Shown: positions 16,087 to 27,805 of the stretch, piece after piece
Layout: the number at the start of each line of letters is the position of its first letter
Numbering within the stretch: position 1 is the first letter of the stretch
Source: an uncultured Pelagibacteraceae bacterium
GTDB taxonomy: Bacteria; Pseudomonadota; Alphaproteobacteria; Pelagibacterales; Pelagibacteraceae
Length of the DNA stretch: 62,860 nucleotides
NCBI GenBank assembly: GCA_902605605.1
Contig: CACLDI010000003.1
Coordinates: forward strand, 1-62,860
Direction: 5' to 3'
Translations under genes and position numbers: made by a program
The notes under the pieces: generated by a model
Database searches by the model: none
What the model saw: the letters and a program-made list of their open reading frames with translations, nothing else
Told to the model about the DNA's origin: nothing

Positions 16087-16605
16087 TTAAACTTCGGCTG
16101 TACTTAATTTTAATTTTGATAATTTTTTAATTATCATCGATCTTTTTAATTTTGAGAGATAATCGATAAATAATATGCCCTCTAGATGATCCATTTCATG
16201 TTGAATGCATGTAGCAAGTAAACCTTCAGCTTTTAGCAATTGTTTTCGTCCATTATAATCTAAATACTCTACTTCACATTTACTTGGTCTATCTATATCT
16301 GCAAATTGATTTGGGACTGAAAGGCATCCTTCTTCATAAGTTGCTTTTAAAGGGTCTTTATTTTTAATTATAGGATTTACAAAATATCTTGGCTCTTTTT
16401 TATTTTCTTCTTTGCAAATATCCATGACTATAATTCTTTTTGGTATTCCAACTTGTATTGCAGCAAGACCAATCCCATTAGCAGCATACATGGTCTCCAA
16501 CATATCCTTCATTAGTTTCTGCTCCTCTTTTCCAACTTTAACTACTGGTTTTGAAACTTGTCTGAGCAGTTTATTAGGTTCTGTAATTATAGTTCTTATA
16601 GCCAT
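16087..16605 (-). CDS. def: Peptide deformylase
   Basis: 172 residues. Removes the N-formyl group from nascent proteins. All three metal motifs are present: GIGLAAIQVG (motif I), EGCLSVP (motif II, Cys ligand) and QHEMDHLEG (motif III, HExxH). The acidic/basic tail is typical for alphaproteobacterial Def. Heads the def-fmt-truA operon, 25 bases downstream of the unknown exported protein gene, with which it may also be co-transcribed. Confidence 0.96.
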   Translation of the reverse strand: MAIRTIITEPNKLLRQVSKPVVKVGKEEQKLMKDMLETMYAANGIGLAAIQVGIPKRIIVMDICKEENKKEPRYFVNPIIKNKDPLKATYEEGCLSVPNQFADIDRPSKCEVEYLDYNGRKQLLKAEGLLATCIQHEMDHLEGILFIDYLSKLKRSMIIKKLSKLKLSTAEV

Positions 16606-16630
16606 GTTTTAATTTATTTTATTATAAATT

Positions 16631-18394
16631 TTATACTTTTAAAGGTAGAACTTTTAACAAAAGTTTATTTCTAATCAAATCAACATTTAGCTGATTGAGT
16701 GTATTGATAATAAAATAAACTGTATCTTCATCTAGATTCTCAATTTTTTCTGGACCAATGACTTCGATTACCCTTAGCAGTGCAGCGCCAATTTCATTGT
16801 TTTCAATCATAAACTGAATATCTGCAGGCATTTCTGACTCTTTAATCTTATATAAGCTATCATATTTTTTTGAGATTTGTATTCCATCAGATTTCAATGC
16901 TTCTAAGAAAATAATATCTTTTTTGGATAAAAAATATTTTTTATCTTTTTTGATTTTCTTTAAAAATTTTTCAAGATCTTGTTCGATCTGGGATTTAGCG
17001 TAGTCCCCGTTAAAATAATTCACTAATTTAGATTGATGCAAAACTTTATTGTTAAATTTAATTTTTTTATCTCTTACTTTCTCAGTTTTAGAATAGCTGT
17101 TATAAAAAGTTGTATAATTTGAAGGTACATCATCTTCTGGAATTTGATCTAAAAAACTTTTTAATTCTTCATCAAAAGCATTGCCAATTTCATCCTTATT
17201 AAAGACATCTTTTAATGTTTTCATCAACTCTAACTTTAAATTTGGTTCCTCTGTTAAAAGTATTCGTTGGTATAACAGTGCTCTCCCTTCTATAGGCAGC
17301 AAGGATTTATAAGCTTCCTGTGCGTTTAAGAATTGACTAATATTAAATTGAAACTTTTTATAAAATTCAAATAAATCTTTTTCTGAATAATTTTTATCAT
17401 TAACTGCTTTTTCAATAATAGAAATTTTATCTACATCAGTAATTTCTAAATCTTTAATATTAAAGAGGAGATTTGATGCAGATAAATATTTCCAAATAAA
17501 TTTTGGAGTATCCACATTTGGCTCAAATGAAAATTCAGGATCAGTTCTATGTGCTAAATGAAAATCTAAAATAGAGTTTTCAGAAATTGTTTTATCTGCT
17601 TCCTCTACATATCCAAATAAGTAACTTATTTTATTTTCATAGTAATCATCTTGAAAACCAAGTTCCTTTTTCAAATCTAAAATTAATTGAGCTTCTTCAT
17701 TTTTACCATAATTGACTAAACAATATAAATTGAACTTGGACAAATATTCATTCTCAATTGGTTTAGTATTATTAGAAAAAATTTCACATGATTTTTTTAT
17801 GTTTGAGTCAGATAAATAAGTGTCTACTAAAAATCTAGTTAGCTCAGGATGCAAGTTAATAGTCTGATTTTTTATCAAATATTCTTCAATTAGTTCTAGA
17901 TTAGAGTTTTTAATTAACCAATCAGATTTAAATTTTAAAAACTCTTGCTCACTTATATTTTGATTTGGATAGTAAGCATTAGTTAACATGGAAATATTCA
18001 TTATTTCTGAAGCATCTTGTGAAAGATTATATTTATTAATGTTTTCAAAAAGACTTTTTAATTTAGAACCGTCAGAATTTGACCACATATCGATACTTAG
18101 TCCATATTCAGCTGGATCATATAATCCCACAATTTTAATTTCTTTCGACGCAACATCCTGGTCTAGTTTAATTGGATCAATTATCTTGTTTGACTGCATG
18201 TTATAAATACTGTTTCCAGTGCTATTATTTTGATTTTGATCAGAAATATTGGTTTCTACAACAGTATCCGTTTCTTTTTTTTCTAAATTCCAGATATCAA
18301 CTGGTTTATCTTCTGCGAACGTATTTGTTGCTGATAATAAGTAAAATATTAAAATTGAAAAATATTTCTTATTTAACAATTTTAAAATTTTCAT
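16631..18394 (-). CDS. Large exported protein of unknown function
   Basis: 587 residues, no family recognised. Residues 1-27 form a signal peptide (MKILKLLNKK, hydrophobic stretch, cut likely after TNTFA). Residues 30-90 are Asn/Gln/Asp-rich and probably disordered; the rest is acidic with many short amphipathic helices (for example FLKFKSDWLIKNSNLELIEE), suggesting an alpha-solenoid in the periplasm. No catalytic motif is visible. The start overlaps the 60-residue membrane protein gene by 26 bases, so the two are probably co-translated. Location beside aroK may mark a conserved alphaproteobacterial neighbour, but I do not recognise it. Confidence 0.7.
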   Translation of the reverse strand: MKILKLLNKKYFSILIFYLLSATNTFAEDKPVDIWNLEKKETDTVVETNISDQNQNNSTGNSIYNMQSNKIIDPIKLDQDVASKEIKIVGLYDPAEYGLSIDMWSNSDGSKLKSLFENINKYNLSQDASEIMNISMLTNAYYPNQNISEQEFLKFKSDWLIKNSNLELIEEYLIKNQTINLHPELTRFLVDTYLSDSNIKKSCEIFSNNTKPIENEYLSKFNLYCLVNYGKNEEAQLILDLKKELGFQDDYYENKISYLFGYVEEADKTISENSILDFHLAHRTDPEFSFEPNVDTPKFIWKYLSASNLLFNIKDLEITDVDKISIIEKAVNDKNYSEKDLFEFYKKFQFNISQFLNAQEAYKSLLPIEGRALLYQRILLTEEPNLKLELMKTLKDVFNKDEIGNAFDEELKSFLDQIPEDDVPSNYTTFYNSYSKTEKVRDKKIKFNNKVLHQSKLVNYFNGDYAKSQIEQDLEKFLKKIKKDKKYFLSKKDIIFLEALKSDGIQISKKYDSLYKIKESEMPADIQFMIENNEIGAALLRVIEVIGPEKIENLDEDTVYFIINTLNQLNVDLIRNKLLLKVLPLKV

Positions 18395-18551
18395 TTGGAA
18401 TTATTTTTTCTATTTCTTTTTTAGGTGCAGGGAAATCTAATGAGTTTATAAAAAATACAATTCCTATAACAACAATCAATCCAAGTGTTAATTTAATTAC
18501 GATTCCTGTAATACTAGCTTTGCCTGAACTTGTGTTTTTAGTAAATTGCAT
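18369..18551 (-). CDS. Small single-pass membrane protein
   Basis: 60 residues: a polar start (MQFTKNTSSGKAS), one transmembrane helix (about 14-36, ITGIVIKLTLGLIVVIGIVF), then FPAPKKEIEKIIPNENF. Overlaps the exported 587-residue protein by 26 bases in another frame. It is divergent from aroK. No family recognised; the proline/charged segment after the helix suggests an anchored periplasmic stub that might hold the exported protein. Confidence 0.6.
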   Translation of the reverse strand: MQFTKNTSSGKASITGIVIKLTLGLIVVIGIVFFINSLDFPAPKKEIEKIIPNENFKIVK

Positions 18552-18608
18552 ATAACTTTAGATAATTTCAAATTAAGACATATTTGTGTTTTTTCAATAA
18601 AGAAACTT

Positions 18609-19121
18609 ATGAAATCAAAAGAAAATCTTGTGTTTTTAGGAATGATGGGATCTGGAAAGAGTTCTATAGGCATGCTGGTCGCAAAAAAACTGAAATTAAA
18701 TTTTATAGATATAGATAATGAGATTGAAAATAAAGTGGGTACAACCATAAGCAAAATGTTTGAGGATAAAGGTGAAGATTTTTTTAGAAAAGTTGAAGAG
18801 AAAGTAACACTAAAAAATTTAAAACTACACTCCTCTGTGATTTCTCTTGGTGGTGGAGCTTTCATGAATGAAAATATTAGAAAAGAAGTTTTAAAAAGTC
18901 ATATATCGTTTTGGCTAAACTGGAATAATAATATTTTGTTAGGGAGAATAAAAAATAGTAAAAAAAGACCTCTTGCGATAAACTCATCAGATGATCAAAT
19001 AATTGATTTAATTCAAAAACGCTCTAACGTCTATGCACAAGCTTTATTTGAGATTAAATGTGATAAGTTAACTAAAAATGAAGTAGTTAATAAAATAATT
19101 AAAATTTATGAATCAAATTAA
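18609..19121 (+). CDS. aroK: Shikimate kinase
   Basis: 170 residues from ATG 18609. Phosphorylates shikimate in aromatic amino-acid synthesis. P-loop GMMGSGKSS near residue 12, DIDNEIE (substrate Asp), and SLGGGAF near residue 78. A longer frame is open back to 18546 but would put 21 unusual residues before the P-loop and overlap the divergent gene, so the internal ATG is preferred. Overlaps aroB by 14 bases. Confidence 0.93.
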   Translation: MKSKENLVFLGMMGSGKSSIGMLVAKKLKLNFIDIDNEIENKVGTTISKMFEDKGEDFFRKVEEKVTLKNLKLHSSVISLGGGAFMNENIRKEVLKSHISFWLNWNNNILLGRIKNSKKRPLAINSSDDQIIDLIQKRSNVYAQALFEIKCDKLTKNEVVNKIIKIYESN

Positions 19122-20214
19122 ATTAAATATAGTAACAAAGACACAGAAATATCCTATCTATATTGGAAAAAAAATATCTGCGAATATTTCTCAAATTACA
19201 AAATCTAACTCAATTAAATTTAATAAATGTCTTTTAGTTGTAGATAGTAATGTTCCTAAAAAATTTGTTTCTATAATTAAAAAATCTTTAAAAAATAAAA
19301 TTAGTTATATCCATTATTTTAAAGCAAATGAATTAAACAAGAATATGAATAGTGCTAATAAGATTTTAGAAATTTTGTTAAATAAAAATTTTTCAAGAGA
19401 TGACTGTTTGATATCTATTGGAGGAGGAATTACAGGAGATATAAGTGGTTTTGCTGCAAGTCTTTTTAAGAGGGGGCTTAAGTTTATAAACGTACCAACT
19501 ACTCTTTTGTCTCAAGTTGACTCATCAATTGGTGGTAAGACTGGTTTAAATACTAAGTATGGTAAAAATCTAGTTGGGAGTTTTTACCAGCCTAATCTTG
19601 TTATTTCTGATACTGAATTTTTAAAAACATTACCTAGGAGAGAGATAGTTTGTGGATATGGAGAAATTTTAAAACATTCAATAATTGGAAATAAAAAATT
19701 TTATAATTTTTTGAACAACCATAAAAACAAAATTTTAAAGCTTACCTCACCGTTTCTTGAAAAGGCTATTCATGAAAGTTGTAAAATTAAAAAAGCTGTG
19801 GTTCAAAAAGATGAAAAAGAAAAGGGTTTAAGAAAAATTTTAAATTTTGGTCATTCGTTTGCACATGCTTATGAGGCAACATTGGGATTTAGTAAAAAAC
19901 TAAATCATGGAGAAGCTGTAATACTTGGAATAAAAACTGCTCTCAATTTTAGTCTTGAAACAAAATTAATGAATAAAAGAGAGTATTATTCTATCATGGA
20001 ACATATTGATAATTCTGACTTACCATCTTCTGTAAGTAAATTTTTTAGTCCAAAAGATGTAAACCAAATTTTAAGCTTTATGGCAAAAGATAAGAAAAAT
20101 ATATCAAACAATATTAATTTGGTCTTACTCAAAAAAATTGGAACTCCAGTAATTAATAAAGAATATCCTAAAAAAAAAATAGGCTTATTTTTAAAAATTT
20201 TTTTACGAAATTAA
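19108..20214 (+). CDS. aroB: 3-dehydroquinate synthase
   Basis: 368 residues. Second step of the shikimate pathway, NAD- and metal-dependent. IGGGITGDISGFAASLFKRG (NAD loop and substrate residues), VPTTLLSQVDSSIGGKTG, and metal ligands in NFGHSFAHAYE and LNHGEAV. Starts inside aroK's last codons. Its 3' end overlaps convergent bolA by 12 bases. Confidence 0.96.
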   Translation: MNQIKLNIVTKTQKYPIYIGKKISANISQITKSNSIKFNKCLLVVDSNVPKKFVSIIKKSLKNKISYIHYFKANELNKNMNSANKILEILLNKNFSRDDCLISIGGGITGDISGFAASLFKRGLKFINVPTTLLSQVDSSIGGKTGLNTKYGKNLVGSFYQPNLVISDTEFLKTLPRREIVCGYGEILKHSIIGNKKFYNFLNNHKNKILKLTSPFLEKAIHESCKIKKAVVQKDEKEKGLRKILNFGHSFAHAYEATLGFSKKLNHGEAVILGIKTALNFSLETKLMNKREYYSIMEHIDNSDLPSSVSKFFSPKDVNQILSFMAKDKKNISNNINLVLLKKIGTPVINKEYPKKKIGLFLKIFLRN

Positions 20215-20463
20215 GATTTGTATTGAATGAATAGATTCTTTCATTTCCTTATCTAGAATTTTGTAAATTTTCTTATTGCTTTCTATCTTAGTCATGGTCT
20301 TAAGTTCACTTGAGATTAAACTTACTTTCAAATGAAATTTACCCTCTTGATTACCAGCATGATTTTTATGAAGAAAAGATTTGTCCTCAATTTGAATGTC
20401 TTCAATATTTATCTGATTTTGTAATTTTTTTTTTACAATTGCAATTAAGTCATTTATATCCAT
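20203..20463 (-). CDS. BolA family protein
   Basis: 86 residues. BolA-fold protein; family members bind [2Fe-2S] clusters with monothiol glutaredoxins and influence iron and envelope regulation. The class II-KH-like pattern is visible: HKNHAGNQEGKFHLKVSLIS with the conserved His, then the later KIYKILDKEMKESIHSIQI. Single gene; 19 bases from the divergent J-domain gene; its tail overlaps aroB. In other Alphaproteobacteria bolA also sits beside the J-domain/cobS pair. Confidence 0.85.
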   Translation of the reverse strand: MDINDLIAIVKKKLQNQINIEDIQIEDKSFLHKNHAGNQEGKFHLKVSLISSELKTMTKIESNKKIYKILDKEMKESIHSIQILIS

Positions 20464-20482
20464 AAGTATAATTTATTATATC

Positions 20483-21016
20483 ATGAAAAATATTTGTGAC
20501 TGGAATAATTGTAATGAAATTGGTGAATATAAAGCACCAGTTGAAAAAGATAATAGTAAAAAATTTAGAATGTTATGTCTTGAGCATGTAAAAGAATTCA
20601 ATAAAAATTGGAATTACTTTTCAGGTATGAATGATGACCAAGTAATAGATTTTTTGAAGTCTGACATGATATGGCACAAGCCTACTCAGAGTTTTAGCTC
20701 TTCAGATAATTTTTTTAAAGTTCTTTGGAATACAACTTTAAAAGATGAATTAGATAAAGATAAAATAAATGGTGATTATGATCATATGCGGCAATTTAAA
20801 TTTGATCACAAAGATATCAAAGCGTTTGGTATTCTTGGTATTTCCGTAGGCCTAAAGTGGAAGAAAATACAGGACAAATTCAAAGTGCTTGTAAAAAAAT
20901 TCCACCCTGATATGAATTCTGGAAATAAAAAATACGAGGAAAAACTTAAATTAATAACTTTAGCTTATACTCAGCTTAAAAACACATATAGAGATAAAAT
21001 TGACACCAAATCTTGA
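20483..21016 (+). CDS. J-domain (DnaJ-like) protein
   Basis: 177 residues. The J domain is at the C-terminus (about 115-175): [20 protein letters not shown] then KKFHPDMN, with the HPD tripeptide that stimulates DnaK. The N-terminus holds a cysteine-containing segment ([15 protein letters not shown]...LCLEH) that could bind a metal. Conserved neighbour of cobS in Alphaproteobacteria. The cobS start lies 17 bases inside this gene. Confidence 0.87.
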   Translation: MKNICDWNNCNEIGEYKAPVEKDNSKKFRMLCLEHVKEFNKNWNYFSGMNDDQVIDFLKSDMIWHKPTQSFSSSDNFFKVLWNTTLKDELDKDKINGDYDHMRQFKFDHKDIKAFGILGISVGLKWKKIQDKFKVLVKKFHPDMNSGNKKYEEKLKLITLAYTQLKNTYRDKIDTKS

Positions 21017-21974
21017 CATAAAACCAGATATCAAAGTTTCCTTAAAACAGACCTTTGGAATAGACTCGGAGATGGAAGTTGAGGCATTTTCAAAAAAAAA
21101 TGATTACGTGCCTGAAATTGATAAAAGTTATAAGTTTGACAGAGACACTACACTAGCAATCATTTCAGGTTTTTCTTTTAACAAAAGAGTTTTGGTTCAA
21201 GGATATCACGGTACAGGTAAATCTACTCATATTGAACAAATAGCTGCTAGACTAAATTGGCCGTGTATTCGTGTAAATCTAGATAGCCATGTTAGCCGAA
21301 TAGACCTAATTGGAAAAGATGCAATTGTCTTAAAAGAGGGCAAACAAGTCACTCAATTTAATGAAGGAATCTTACCTTGGTCTATTCAAAATCCAGTTGC
21401 TCTTGTGTTTGACGAATATGATGCTGGACGACCTGATGTTATGTTTGTGATACAGCGAGTTTTAGAAGCTGAAGGTAATTTTACACTGCTAGATAAAAAT
21501 AAAGTAATAAAGCAAAATAAATATTTTAGATTATTTGCAACATCAAATACTGTAGGATTAGGAGATACTAGTGGTCTTTACCATGGCACTCAGCAAATAA
21601 ACCAAGGTCAAATGGACAGATGGAATATAGTAACGACACTGAATTATCTTAGTCTTGATAGAGAAATGGATATTGTATTAGCTAAAAATAAAAATTTAAA
21701 TAATTCAAAAGGTAAAGAAATTGTTTCCAACATGATCAAAGTAGCCTCTTTAACGCGTAAAGGGTTTATTGCAGGTGATATTTCAACAGTTATGAGTCCA
21801 AGAACTGTTATGCACTGGGCAGAAAATTCAGAGATCTTTAAAGATATTGGTTACGCTTTTAGAGTAACCTTTTTAAATAAATGTGACGATATTGAGAAAA
21901 ATACTATCGCAGAATATTATCAAAGATGTTTTGGTGAAGAATTGCCAGAATCATTGATAAATATTCAAATTTAA
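21000..21974 (+). CDS. cobS: CobS-type AAA+ ATPase (cobaltochelatase subunit family)
   Basis: 324 residues, MoxR/CobS AAA+ ATPase. Walker [10 protein letters not shown] (68-76), Walker B VFDEYDAG, sensor-1-like LFATSNT. In B12-making bacteria CobS-CobT power cobalt insertion by CobN. The family N-terminus ([16 protein letters not shown]) begins 14 codons in, so the TTG at 21000 fits; the first ATG (M25) would cut into it. Directly abuts cobT. No cobN or other B12 gene is in view. Confidence 0.9.
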   Translation: MTPNLDIKPDIKVSLKQTFGIDSEMEVEAFSKKNDYVPEIDKSYKFDRDTTLAIISGFSFNKRVLVQGYHGTGKSTHIEQIAARLNWPCIRVNLDSHVSRIDLIGKDAIVLKEGKQVTQFNEGILPWSIQNPVALVFDEYDAGRPDVMFVIQRVLEAEGNFTLLDKNKVIKQNKYFRLFATSNTVGLGDTSGLYHGTQQINQGQMDRWNIVTTLNYLSLDREMDIVLAKNKNLNNSKGKEIVSNMIKVASLTRKGFIAGDISTVMSPRTVMHWAENSEIFKDIGYAFRVTFLNKCDDIEKNTIAEYYQRCFGEELPESLINIQI

Positions 21975-23771
21975 ATGAGTACTAGGGAAAGCAATTTAAA
22001 AGAAAAATTTAGGATTGCGCTAACTTCAACTGCAAAAGTTATATCTGATGACTTTGATTTTAATAAAAAAGAATCAGAAAAAAATAAATCTAAAGATATA
22101 AGTTCTATAGAAATTGATAGCATAAACAGTCCAAGTGATTTTATAAGATTACGAGCGGAAACAGACTCTTCGGCATTAAAGAAAAAGTTTTCTAATGATG
22201 ATATTTATAAAAAAAATTTGCCAGGAAATAATTCCTCTAGATCCCTCTATAATATCGCAGAAAAAATAAGATATGAGGCGTTAGGTGGTCAAATGTTAAA
22301 AGGAATAGAAAAGAATTTGCATGAAAATTATTCTCAAGTAATCAGTCAAAAACGTAGAGATCAATTAAAAGCTAAAGAAGATGTCACTGTTTCCGAAGCA
22401 TTTGAACTTTACATGCTTAAAAATTTTCATAAAGTTAAACTCAATCCATTAACCTCAAAAATGCTCAATTTTTGGGAGAAAGATTTTGAAAAATCTATAG
22501 AAAAACATAAAGAATTTTTATTAGACAATCTTGAAGATCAAAATACTTATAGCTCTTGTTTTTCTAAAATTCTTGAGGAAATGGATATTTTTCAAAGTGA
22601 GGAAGATCAAAATAACGAAGAGAACCAAGATCAAGGGCAAGACAATCCCTCAAATGATGATCAAAATAATGACAATGAGGATAACAGGGATGAAAATAAG
22701 GATCAAGAAACCCAGGCTACTTTAGATGCAGATTATGAAGTTGATGAATTTAATTTAGACGAACAACTATCAGAAATAGAGTCAGAAGAACAAAGCACAG
22801 AACAAATTTTAAAAAAGAATATCGATAATCTAAATCTCGATTATAAAATCTTTACCACACAATTTGATGAAATTGTAAAAGCAGAAAACCTAGAAAATGC
22901 AGAAGAAGCAACTAAACTGAGAAAAAGCTTAGACCAACAATTAATAGGTTTTCAAGATGTCATCACAAAACTAGCAAATAAACTTCAAAGACAGTTACTT
23001 GCAAAACAAAATAGGGCATGGGAATTTGATTTAGAGGATGGATTACTTGATAGCTCAAAACTACCAAGAATAATTATAGATCCCTACAATTCCTTATCTT
23101 TTAAAAAAGAAAAAGATTTAGACTTTAAAGATACTGTTGTTACTCTGTTAATAGATAACTCAGGATCGATGAGAGGAAGACCAATTACCATAGCTGCGAT
23201 TTGTGCTGATATTTTATCCAGAACTCTAGAAAGGTGCTCAGTCAAAGTTGAAATTTTAGGTTTTACAACTAAAAACTGGAAAGGTGGGCAAGCAAGAGAA
23301 TTATGGGCCAAAAGTTCAAAACCAAAAACACCTGGAAGATTAAACGATTTAAGACATATAATTTATAAAGGTGCAGACACTCACTGGAGACAAGCGAAAA
23401 ATAACTTGGGGCTTATGCTCAAAGAAGGTTTGCTAAAAGAAAATATTGATGGGGAAGCAATATCTTGGGCTTACAGTCGAGTAAAAAAGAGAAAAGAAGA
23501 GAGAAAAATTTTAATGGTTATTTCTGATGGAGCTCCTGTTGATGATTCAACTCTTTCTGTGAACTCTGGAGATTTCCTTGAAAAACATCTTAAAAAAATA
23601 GTCAAATATATTGAAAATAAATCTGACATTGAGGTCCTAGCAATAGGGATTGGGCATGATGTTTCTAGGTATTATGATAAAGCGATCAAGATTACCGATG
23701 TCAATGAGTTAGGAGACGTAATGATTTCACAATTAAGTTCTCTTTTTGATACCAAAAAAAAATATCATTAA
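21975..23771 (+). CDS. cobT: CobT-type VWA protein (cobaltochelatase subunit family)
   Basis: 598 residues. N-terminal helical part, a very acidic Asp/Glu/Asn/Gln-rich linker (about 210-260), and a C-terminal von Willebrand A domain with [14 protein letters not shown] near residue 393 and later [13 protein letters not shown] and [11 protein letters not shown]. Partner of CobS; VWA/AAA+ pairs act as chaperone-like metal-insertion machines. Abuts cobS without a gap. Interlocks with convergent regB in TTAA. Confidence 0.9.
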   Translation: MSTRESNLKEKFRIALTSTAKVISDDFDFNKKESEKNKSKDISSIEIDSINSPSDFIRLRAETDSSALKKKFSNDDIYKKNLPGNNSSRSLYNIAEKIRYEALGGQMLKGIEKNLHENYSQVISQKRRDQLKAKEDVTVSEAFELYMLKNFHKVKLNPLTSKMLNFWEKDFEKSIEKHKEFLLDNLEDQNTYSSCFSKILEEMDIFQSEEDQNNEENQDQGQDNPSNDDQNNDNEDNRDENKDQETQATLDADYEVDEFNLDEQLSEIESEEQSTEQILKKNIDNLNLDYKIFTTQFDEIVKAENLENAEEATKLRKSLDQQLIGFQDVITKLANKLQRQLLAKQNRAWEFDLEDGLLDSSKLPRIIIDPYNSLSFKKEKDLDFKDTVVTLLIDNSGSMRGRPITIAAICADILSRTLERCSVKVEILGFTTKNWKGGQARELWAKSSKPKTPGRLNDLRHIIYKGADTHWRQAKNNLGLMLKEGLLKENIDGEAISWAYSRVKKRKEERKILMVISDGAPVDDSTLSVNSGDFLEKHLKKIVKYIENKSDIEVLAIGIGHDVSRYYDKAIKITDVNELGDVMISQLSSLFDTKKKYH

Positions 23772-25048
23772 ATATTGAATAAATCTGAATTTCGCCAACT
23801 AATTATAACTTCTGCTCCACTTCTTGTTTTGGAGTTTCTAAAATTTAATGAAGCAAAATTTTTTTCTAATAAAGTTTTACCAATAAATAATCCAAGTCCT
23901 AAACCTGTTTTAGATTTTTCCTGTGAATTACTTGTTTTTAAATAAGGCTCTCCAATTTTAGGTAGAATATCTTTAGGATATCCACTTCCATCATCTTCTA
24001 TTGTTATTTCTGTTGTTTCACTATCGCTTTTCAAATTAATAAAAATTTTACCGTTTGAAAACTTATTGGCATTCCCAATAAAATTTCTCAGTCCATATAC
24101 AATCTCAATAGATTTAGTTATTTTTTTTGGATTAGAATCTTGATCAAAGTTAAACACAAATTTTTTATTACTTATTTCCTTAAAAGATGAAATAATTTCT
24201 AACAAATATTCTCTTACTGTTAGATCTTTATCTATAAAATCATCTTCCTCAACTGGGTTTAAACTCAAACGTTTAAGAATTTCATTACATCTTTCTACCT
24301 GACTATTTAGTAATTCTATGTCTTTCTCAAATTCTTTATTGTTTTCTAATTGTTTAGCTAGGTCTTGAGTAATTATTTTGATTGTAGAAAGAGGAGTTCC
24401 TAAAGAGTGTGCGGCTGCAGCAGCTTGACCACCTAATGACAATAATTCGTGTTCTTTTGCCATTACTTCTTCCATTTTTGATAAAGCATCTTTTCTTAAA
24501 CGAGATTGTGATCCAAATGTCATTGCAAAATAGTTTAGAAAAACTAAGGCAACAACTAAGGCAATAGGTATAGAAAAATAATAATAGGGGCTTACATGAA
24601 AATGGTCACTTAAAGGTGAGGGCAAATCTTTATGATAAAAAGTAAGAATTATAATGGAAATACCGGTTAAACATACTAGTAGTGAGTTAGTTTTGAAACT
24701 TAAGTTTGATGAAGAAAATACACTTGGAATTAATAAAAATATTATAAAAGGATTAGTGATACCTCCCGTCAGATAAAGTAAAGCGCTTAATTGAATTATA
24801 TCAAGAAATAAAAAAACAAAAGCAGACCTATCTGAAAGTTGAGTCTTTTTATAAATATAAATTAAATAAAAATTACTTAGAATACCAAAAATTATTATTA
24901 GATTTGATAATAAAAAATTAAATTTAAAATTTAAAATTAAATATACAAAGTTTACAGCTATGAGTTGGCCAAAAATTCCGATCCATCTTAAATTTATATA
25001 AGTTGACTTTTTAAAAGAGTATTGTTTTGAAGTTTCAAAAAACTTCAT
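23768..25048 (-). CDS. regB: RegB/PrrB-type redox sensor histidine kinase
   Basis: 426 residues. Six-helix membrane domain (about 20-180) containing the quinone-site heptad GGITNPF (95-101); H-box [15 protein letters not shown] with phospho-acceptor His214; the redox Cys equivalent in QVERCNEIL (Cys254); ATPase domain with [18 protein letters not shown] and GLGLGLFIG. In Rhodobacter RegB represses or activates energy-metabolism genes with RegA according to the quinone pool and thiol state. The residue after His214 is Ser where this family normally has Glu. No regA is in the window. Two bases after gyrB, possibly co-transcribed. Confidence 0.87.
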   Translation of the reverse strand: MKFFETSKQYSFKKSTYINLRWIGIFGQLIAVNFVYLILNFKFNFLLSNLIIIFGILSNFYLIYIYKKTQLSDRSAFVFLFLDIIQLSALLYLTGGITNPFIIFLLIPSVFSSSNLSFKTNSLLVCLTGISIIILTFYHKDLPSPLSDHFHVSPYYYFSIPIALVVALVFLNYFAMTFGSQSRLRKDALSKMEEVMAKEHELLSLGGQAAAAAHSLGTPLSTIKIITQDLAKQLENNKEFEKDIELLNSQVERCNEILKRLSLNPVEEDDFIDKDLTVREYLLEIISSFKEISNKKFVFNFDQDSNPKKITKSIEIVYGLRNFIGNANKFSNGKIFINLKSDSETTEITIEDDGSGYPKDILPKIGEPYLKTSNSQEKSKTGLGLGLFIGKTLLEKNFASLNFRNSKTRSGAEVIISWRNSDLFNI

Positions 25049-25050
25049 TT

Positions 25051-27111
<2,061 letters not shown>

Positions 27112-27223
27112 TTAATATTTGGAAAGAAGTGGATTATAACATTTTTTTAAAAAAATGCTGATTTATCTTTGCAAAAAAAATAATAAAATCACGAATTAGC
27201 ATTGATAATTAAAGCTTATTTGT

Positions 27224-27313
27224 TGGTGGAGAGAATGGGATTCGAACCCATGAAAGAATTACTCCTTTACACGCTTTCCAAGCGTGCGCCTTCAACCACT
27301 CGGCCACCTCTCC
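27224..27313 (-). tRNA. trnS: tRNA-Ser (GGA anticodon)
   Basis: 90 bases with a long class II variable arm (TAAAGGAGTAATTCTTTC). Acceptor GGAGAGG/TCTCTCC, anticodon arm CACGC-TTGGAAA-GCGTG (anticodon GGA), canonical T loop TTCGAAT, D loop with GG, encoded CCA. It lies between gyrB and the polysaccharide cassette, and could be the tRNA site next to which that cassette was inserted. Confidence 0.95.
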
Positions 27314-27379
27314 TTAATTCTAATTTATAAATCATAATATACTAGTTATTGTTGTATATATTAAATATATTAAAGGCAT

Positions 27380-27805
27380 ATGTTACTAATTTCTCATAGA
27401 GGCAATTTAAATGGTATCCAAGAAAAAAGAGAGAATAGCCCAACTTATATTAATGAAGCATTAAGTAAAGGCTATGATGTAGAAGTGGATGTGAGATTTA
27501 GAGATGACAAATTTTTTTTAGGCCATGATACTAATCAATACGAAATAAATAAAGAATTTTTAGAAAATAAAAAAATATGGTGTCATGCAAAAACTGTCGA
27601 GGCCCTGATGGCTTTAGAAAAAACCAATGCTCATTACTTTTGGCATCAAGAAGATGATTACACAATAACAAGCAAAGGTTTTATTTGGACATATCCAGGT
27701 AAAAAATTATTTTTAAAAAGTATTTGTGTTTTACCAGAAAAATTTAATTATGAAAAAATTAAATGTACAGGAATTTGCTCAGATTTTATAGAAAAGTATA
27801 ATTAA
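27380..27805 (+). CDS. Short glycerophosphodiester-phosphodiesterase-like protein
   Basis: 141 residues. Has the start of a GDPD/PI-PLC barrel: ISHRGN (catalytic His), ENSP, GYDVEVDVRF (metal Glu/Asp) and FLGHD. It is far shorter than true GDPDs (about 240 or more) and lacks the later strands, but this short form recurs in surface-polysaccharide loci. Role unknown, possibly handling a phosphorylated sugar or glycerol phosphate. Abuts the next gene. Confidence 0.7.
   Translation: MLLISHRGNLNGIQEKRENSPTYINEALSKGYDVEVDVRFRDDKFFLGHDTNQYEINKEFLENKKIWCHAKTVEALMALEKTNAHYFWHQEDDYTITSKGFIWTYPGKKLFLKSICVLPEKFNYEKIKCTGICSDFIEKYN

Noticed and set aside
18546-18608. Longer N-terminus for aroK
   Set aside because: Would overlap the divergent small membrane protein's start region and puts 21 unusual residues before the P-loop.
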